Shown here piece after piece: positions 59,100-64,000 of a stretch of 64,000 nucleotides of DNA. Below the pieces are notes generated by a model. It was not told where the DNA came from and searched no databases. It saw only the letters and a list, made by a program, of their open reading frames with translations. The stretch covers positions 13,539,414 through 13,603,413 of the forward strand of contig NC_135724.1 in assembly GCF_964656455.1 (NCBI RefSeq), written 5' to 3'. Position numbers and translations under genes: made by a program. The DNA is from Halichoerus grypus. Lineage: Eukaryota > Chordata > Mammalia > Carnivora > Phocidae. Numbering within the stretch: the first letter of the stretch is position 1; every line of letters starts with the position of its first letter.

Positions 59100-60037
59100 A
59101 GCAGGAGGCCCCTCCTCACTGTGGCCAGCATTCTACTCATTCTCAGGCCCTGGAACGACAGATCTAACCTAATTTGAGAAGGACCAGTTTCCTAAAGGAC
59201 AAGTATAAATATTCCCTTTTTGTTTCCATCACGGGCACTGTCATGCCTATAGTCCCTCATTTTACTCTGGATGGAAGACGATTTCTTTAGGTTAGGACGC
59301 AAGTTACTAGGCCATATTCTAAAACATAAACCTGAAGCTGCTCTAAGGGGATAAAAAAATGTCAAGAAGAAAGAGCAAAAGAAAAGTTTCTCCAAGGCTT
59401 CAAGTATCCCCTTGATAATGGCAGTGTTCATGGATCAGAAAAGATACTCATTTCCTAAGTGCGGCACAGCAGCTTCTTGTTGCAGTAACCATTACAACAC
59501 GGCATTAACCTAAAGGCTATGGGGAGTAGTATCACAATCCAGTAACCTCAGGTGACTCACCTTACCTTTTTATTTTTTTAAGGCTCTGAAAACATGCTCT
59601 AAGTTATCACATTTTAGCATGAGTACCATTGGTGGGTACCATTTCCATACCATTCCATCTTCTGACAAGAATGACGTTTCATTGGTCCCCAACCTATGTA
59701 AGAGAGTCTCATAAACTTTCACCAAAGCTATTTGCTTATGAGAGCTGAAATGAACCCAAATGGTAAACGTTCAAAACATTTTAAAAGCAAATAAATTCAT
59801 TTTACTCCAGCACAAACAGATGCCAAAAAGCAGACCACTGGAAGTACAGAAAACAGTGCTTCACTCCAAAAACATCTGATCTTAATTTGTCAAAAATGAC
59901 TACATTGCCCTTTGCTACACCACCTTCAACAAGACTAAAAGTCCTCAACCTTGTTTCTTCTCCTACTCTTAGCTGTATCTTACTTAGGAATAGATAATAA
60001 AATTAGTAAAGAACAGGACAAAAATCACATTGAAATT

Positions 60038-60235
60038 GGGGCACCTGGGTGGCTCAGTCGTTGGGCGTCTGCCTTCGGCTCGGGTCACGATCTCAGGGTC
60101 CTGGGATCGAGCCCCACATCGGGCTCCCTGCTCAGTGGGAAGCCTGCTTCTCCCTCTCCCACTCCCCCTGCTTGTGTTCCTGCTCTCGCTATCTGTCTGT
60201 CAAATAAATAAATAAAATATTAAAAAAAAAAATTT
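60038..60235 (+). mobile_element. CAN-SINE with 18-bp perfect target-site duplication
   Basis: Full-length SINE flanked by perfect AAAAATCACATTGAAATT copies at 60020-60037 and 60236-60253. The low divergence of the body and the intact duplication suggest a young insertion. Confidence 0.96.
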
Positions 60236-61120
60236 AAAAATCACATTGAAATTATCCTTATAAATTTCATTTATAAATTCTTTGACATATACACATTTAC
60301 AGCTTATACAAAAGATGGAGTGCATGTAGCTGAATTCACTGAAATTGAATTTGTATATATGGCTGCACTATAGTAAAATAGCTTTAAGCAAGAATATATA
60401 AATGGCAGAGAGAGATCCATTATGTATTATTCAATGCTTCATACTAAATAATACCTTTTTAGGTGATAATATTGTGTGCCAATCCTGAATTAGTCTCCCA
60501 ATATTCAAACACTCTAATTCAATCAAGTAAAACTACTACATCGTGTTCCACACATCTAGTTTTCATAATTCCATAAATGGTAGTCTGTATCTGATGCTTC
60601 TGTTCTGAGTTCTACTTGGTCCAGTGCACTCGGCTTGCCAGGTGCTCACAAACGCAAGGAAAAATCACACTTAGGAGACAACTGCTCCGTCAGACTCCTA
60701 TATTTGCTCAACCCCCACCCCCACCCCAACTGAGCCAGATGAACATTGGTTCACCGAAAAGGAAGTAGGAAGCAAAGTGTTTGTGTAAATATGTAACAAA
60801 GACAAATCTCTTCTGTTGCTGAAAAGCATGAAATCATAAATAGGGCTGAAAATACATCACTACAATAGACCTTAGGGCAACAGAGAATTCATGATCATGT
60901 CCAAAAACAGAATGTAAAACAACAATGAAGAGTCATTGAACCCCCAACACTGCCACCAAGCATCATCTGTGATGGGACAAACTGGCACTTTCTCACAAGT
61001 CATTGTTAGAGGCTAAAACAGTGTCTTAGGGGATCTCCATCCCAATCAACAGAATTCACAGTTGAAAATTTCCCCAATATATTCTAAGCTAACTAGAATC
61101 TGGTGAATATAGGTACTTTT

Positions 61121-61318
61121 TTTTTTTTTTTAAGATTTTATTTATTTATTTGAGAGAGAGAGACTGAGAGAGAGAGCACATGAGAGGGGGGAGGGTCAGA
61201 GGCAGAAGCAGACTCCCTGCTGAGCAGGGAGCCCGATGCGGGACTCGATCCAGGGACTCCATGATCATGACCTGAGCCAAAGGCAGTCGCTTAACCAACT
61301 GAGCCACCCAGGCGCCCC
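61121..61318 (-). mobile_element. CAN-SINE with perfect target-site duplication
   Basis: Minus-strand full-length SINE. Perfect repeats AATATAGGTACTTTT at 61106-61120 and 61319-61333. Confidence 0.96.
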
Positions 61319-61984
61319 AATATAGGTACTTTTTAAGAGAACATATAGTAAATCAAATTTTTTTTCATTGGGCTCTACGTCTAATGGAATGTCTAATGTT
61401 TAATACCATACGAGAACAAGCACTTAAAATGCACAAGTCTGTCCCTTGAATCTGACAAATTAAAATCACACATATATTGAAAGACATATTTAAAGAGTGG
61501 TTACTTTCATGACAAAAAAAAAACCAAACACCCCATTCCAGGTAGGGGGTGGAGCTACACGCCTCTAAACACACTGGTATAGGTATTTCATATACAGCCA
61601 GAAAGAGGAGCATAAAAACCATCCTGGAACACAGGGAGGATCCCAGTCTGAGAAACAGGCTGCAACAGGTCCACAGAGCAGGAAGGACGTGATATGGGCA
61701 CCACAACCAGAGTTAAGTGCCCAGGGATATAGAGTCAGGTTAGACAGGAACAAGACACAGCATTTCCAAACAAGTAAGAGAAGTGGGATCTGTGCAAACA
61801 CAGTAGACAGCTAAACGTCTACTGCCCATGGCTACTCCTGCAAGCAGGTTGGGTGAGCAACACACATTAAGGTAAGACGTGAATAGCTATGAGAGTAACA
61901 GACACTATCCAAAACTACATGGGAGTTATGATCATTTACACTGACATGTGACCTTTTGTGAGACCATCAAATTACCAAGTACCT

Positions 61985-62190
61985 ATGAAGTATTTTATAC
62001 ACCTTAACTAATTTAATTAAGTCCTTATGAAAATCCTATAAGGCAGATATTATCAATCCTGTTTTAGAAATGAGGAAACTAAGATTCAGAAAAGTTATAT
62101 AATTTTCACAAACTTAAATAGCCAGTAAGTGGCAGAGCTAATCTCTGAGCCAGAGTATTTGATTCCAAAGTCAGTGCTGTCAAACTGACA
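61985..62190 (-). mobile_element. MIR SINE
   Basis: Minus-strand MIR: TTATGAAAATCCTATAAGGC, GAAATGAGGAAACTAAGATT and GCCAGTAAGTGGCAGAGCTA on the + strand. Confidence 0.75.
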
Positions 62191-62501
62191 AGAGTAAACT
62201 GCCCATCACCTCTAAATGCATGTCTTCCCATTTAAACACACACTCCAAAAGGTTAAGTGACCAGCAGCATGCTATTGTTAAGGGTTCCAGCTGCATTTAA
62301 CCATTTACTATGTATCACACTTACCAGGAGACTGGAGAGGATCTGAGATATCATGTAATATCAGGGAATCAAAGGACTACAAGGTAAAGAGGGAAAGGGG
62401 CCTGGTACTGTTGAGATGCATCACTATACAACAAGGAGGAACCTGGACTCCTCTGCACCAAGATGTTGCCAGTGAGTGCAAACGAAGAACTTGACAAAGT
62501 A

Positions 62502-62891
62502 CAGCAAGGGTTTTCAAAAGTGTGAGTCTTGGGGGCGCCTGGGTGGCTCAGTCGTTAAGCGTCTGCCTTCGGCTCAGGTCATGGTCCCAGGGTCCTGGGA
62601 TCGAGCCCTGCATTGGGCTCCCTGCTCAGCGGGAAGCCTGCTTCTCCCTCTCCCACTCCCCCTGCTTGTGTTCCCTCTCTGGCTGTCTTTCTGTCAAATA
62701 AATAAAATCTTTAAAAAAAAAAAAAAAGAACACAAAAGTGTGAGTCTTGGACCAGCAGCATTAGCATCACCTGGGAACTTGTTAGAAAGGCAAGTCCTCA
62801 GTCCCCATCCCAGACCTACTGAATCAGAAACTTGGGATGGGGCAGCAATCTGTTTAATTATGATGCCCATGCTAAAGTCTGAGGACTAGTG
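62502..62891 (-). mobile_element. hAT-type DNA transposon (MER5A-like), split by a CAN-SINE
   Basis: The two arms 62502-62532 and 62751-62891 form one element in the opposite direction to the one at 16260: AGCATCACCTGGGAACTTGT, CCAGACCTACTGAATCAGAA and a degraded end GAGGACTAGTG. The SINE at 62533-62732 interrupts it. Confidence 0.75.
62533..62732 (+). mobile_element. CAN-SINE inside a hAT element
   Basis: Full-length SINE flanked by perfect CAAAAGTGTGAGTCTTGG copies at 62515-62532 and 62733-62750. Removing it restores a continuous hAT-like element. Confidence 0.96.
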
Positions 62892-63369
62892 AACTAAAGC
62901 ATATAGGATAGAACATACGCTATTCTACAGTATTTCTTAAAACTGTTACGTATCTAATGCCAATGATGAATTATATGAACTTTAAAGTAAAACTGATGTG
63001 CTGAAGTAGGACACGTTATGCCATATTATAAAGTTCTCAAATGATTAAAGAAGAAAAATATTGGGATCCTTTAAACAGTGATAAGGCCAAAATTAGCATC
63101 CTAAAGACAAACCTTTATTATACATTTAAATACTGTCACTTTTAAAATCAATAGCTCCAATAAATCACGTATGGTATTTCTCACCAGAGCTGCTGCCAAA
63201 AAAAAAAAAGTAAGTGAAATAAACCAGAGCACTTCTGAATCTTTCAGATGTTTTAATGTTCTGCTAAATTAGACAAATTTGACTTTCCATTCTTGCAAAA
63301 GTGTAATAATATCTAGACAACTATCATATATATCACACATCCATACAACTTAAAAAATTCCCCAAAGTG

Positions 63370-63552
63370 GGTACCTGGGTGGCTCAGACGGTTAAGTGTC
63401 TGCTTTCGGCTCAGGTCATGATCCCAGAGTCCTGGGATCGAGTCCCGCATCCGGTTCCCTGCTCAGCAGGGAGCCTGCTTCTCCCTCTGCCTCTGCCTGT
63501 CTCTCTCTCTCTCCCTGTCTCTCATGAATAAATAAATAAAATCTTTAAAAAA
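63370..63552 (+). mobile_element. CAN-SINE
   Basis: Full-length SINE beginning GGTACCTGGGTGGCTCAG. Perfect direct repeats AAAAAATTCCCCAAAGTG at 63352-63369 and 63553-63570. Confidence 0.95.
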
Positions 63553-63630
63553 AAAAAATTCCCCAAAGTGAAAAAATAACTGATTCATGCCTGGAATTAC
63601 ATAAATTATACATTGTTAAAAGAGGACAGG

Positions 63631-63738
63631 CTTTTTTTTTTTTTTTTAAGTAAGCTCTACACCCAATATGGGGTTTGAACTCACGACCCCGAGATCAAGA
63701 GTCTCATGCTCTACTGACTGAGCCAGCCAGGTGCCCCA
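63631..63738 (-). mobile_element. tRNA-Lys-like SINE
   Basis: Minus-strand SINE read from about 63738: GGGGCACCTGGCTGGCTCAG, then the B-box region as the complement of TTTGAACTCACGACCC. A long T run lies on its tail side. Flanks AAAAGAGGACAGG and AAAAGAGAACAAA are probable target-site duplications. Confidence 0.9.
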
Positions 63739-63749
63739 AAAGAGAACAA

Positions 63750-63900
63750 ACATTTAAGATCATTTTATCCAACCCTATTATTTTATAAACTAGGGAACTG
63801 AGGGCCAAAAGACTCATGTGGAGAGTTGGCTACTGGCAGAACTAAACTAGACCTCTTGACCTCCAGTCCAGAATCGTCTCAATCCACCACCCTGCCTCAG
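63750..63900 (-). mobile_element. MIR SINE fragment
   Basis: Minus-strand MIR-like: AAACTAGGGAACTGAGGGCC, then TTGGCTACTGGCAGAACTAA. Confidence 0.55.
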
Positions 63901-64000
63901 TCATGATTTAATAAAACAACAACAAAACAAAACAGGGCACATGAATTAATGACGTTTCAGGAATTTCCAAAAAGCCTCTAAAATATAAACTTAAAACTTT

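Larger units (their letters stand above)
1..64000 (-). other. PHLPP1: PHLPP1 gene, internal part (introns and two exons)
   Basis: The whole window appears to lie inside PHLPP1, read right to left. PHLPP1 is a PP2C-type Ser/Thr phosphatase with an N-terminal extension, PH domain, leucine-rich repeats, a phosphatase domain and a PDZ-binding tail; it dephosphorylates the hydrophobic motif of Akt and PKC. Only two exons are visible, both from the PH domain. The remaining sequence is intron full of transposable elements. The first exon, the LRR exons and the phosphatase exons are not seen and should lie outside on either side. That the region from 11051 to 64000 is entirely 5' intron is inferred from the absence of any other convincing exon and from the long 5' introns known for this gene; the far right end could in principle lie beyond the gene start. 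Confidence 0.8.
11051..64000 (-). other. PHLPP1: PHLPP1 5' intronic sequence
   Basis: This stretch of about 53 kb lies upstream of the first visible exon in the transcript direction. I read the open frames on both strands and found none that combines splice sites with a recognisable PHLPP1 segment. It is assigned as intron by default and holds all the repeats listed separately. Confidence 0.6.

Noticed and set aside
59951..60215. 86- and 61-codon plus-strand frames
   Set aside because: They translate CAN-SINE sequence (LGGSVV..., SAFGSGHDLRVLG), a recurrent artefact also seen at 10541, 40430, 49810 and 62476.
61365..61706. 113-codon minus-strand open frame, same strand as PHLPP1
   Set aside because: No recognisable PHLPP1 segment or domain, and no acceptor-donor pair bounding conserved codons.
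1..64000. CRISPR array, prokaryotic operon, phage or plasmid content
   Set aside because: Repeats here are interspersed eukaryotic retroposons and microsatellites; no regularly spaced repeat-spacer pattern and no dense coding.

Overview
This window is nuclear DNA from a carnivoran mammal. It carries about twenty CAN-SINEs, tRNA-derived SINEs that occur only in Carnivora, recognisable by the head GGGGCGCCTGGGTGGCTCAG. The SINE subfamily and the L1 family look like those of bears, seals or mustelids rather than dog; that narrower placement is inference. There are no operons, CpG island, rRNA, true tRNA gene or CRISPR array. Base composition is AT-rich and most long open frames are repeat sequence or chance.

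The only protein-coding gene supported is PHLPP1, on the minus strand. Two internal exons are visible, 11050-10854 (197 bp) and 3878-3753 (126 bp). Both have canonical AG acceptors and GTAAGT donors, and together they encode most of the PH domain of this Akt/PKC phosphatase. The intron between them is 6,975 bp. The 52.9 kb above 11050 belongs to the long 5' part of the gene, and I found no exon there; 1-3752 is the start of the next downstream intron.

Layout (coordinates on + strand). 1-3752: intron with MIR, L2 and an L1M 3' end. 3753-3878: exon. 3879-10853: intron holding an old + strand L1 (about 4530-7990) broken up by a SINE/L1-tail composite and a hAT element. 10582-11263: an exon tightly sandwiched between two CAN-SINEs in opposite orientation. 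11264-18388: mostly unique intron with one hAT element and old repeats. 18403-23908: a complete-ended but mutated L1 in the same direction as PHLPP1, with target-site duplications and an apparently shortened leader. 24053-31279: SINEs and three MaLR LTRs. 31280-53700: L2, MIR, old L1 and SINEs. 53760-64000: nested L1s, hAT elements, and five young-looking CAN-SINEs, one of them inside a hAT copy.

I found no novel gene system. The points most worth a second look are the inverted SINE pair around the PH-domain exon (possible exon circularisation or skipping), the short-leader L1, a SINE-L1 composite that looks like one retrotransposition product, and a diverged direct repeat (53.5 kb and 58.6 kb) in which one copy preserves the empty site of a hAT insertion. 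Repeat family names are from memory of consensus sequences; no database search was possible.
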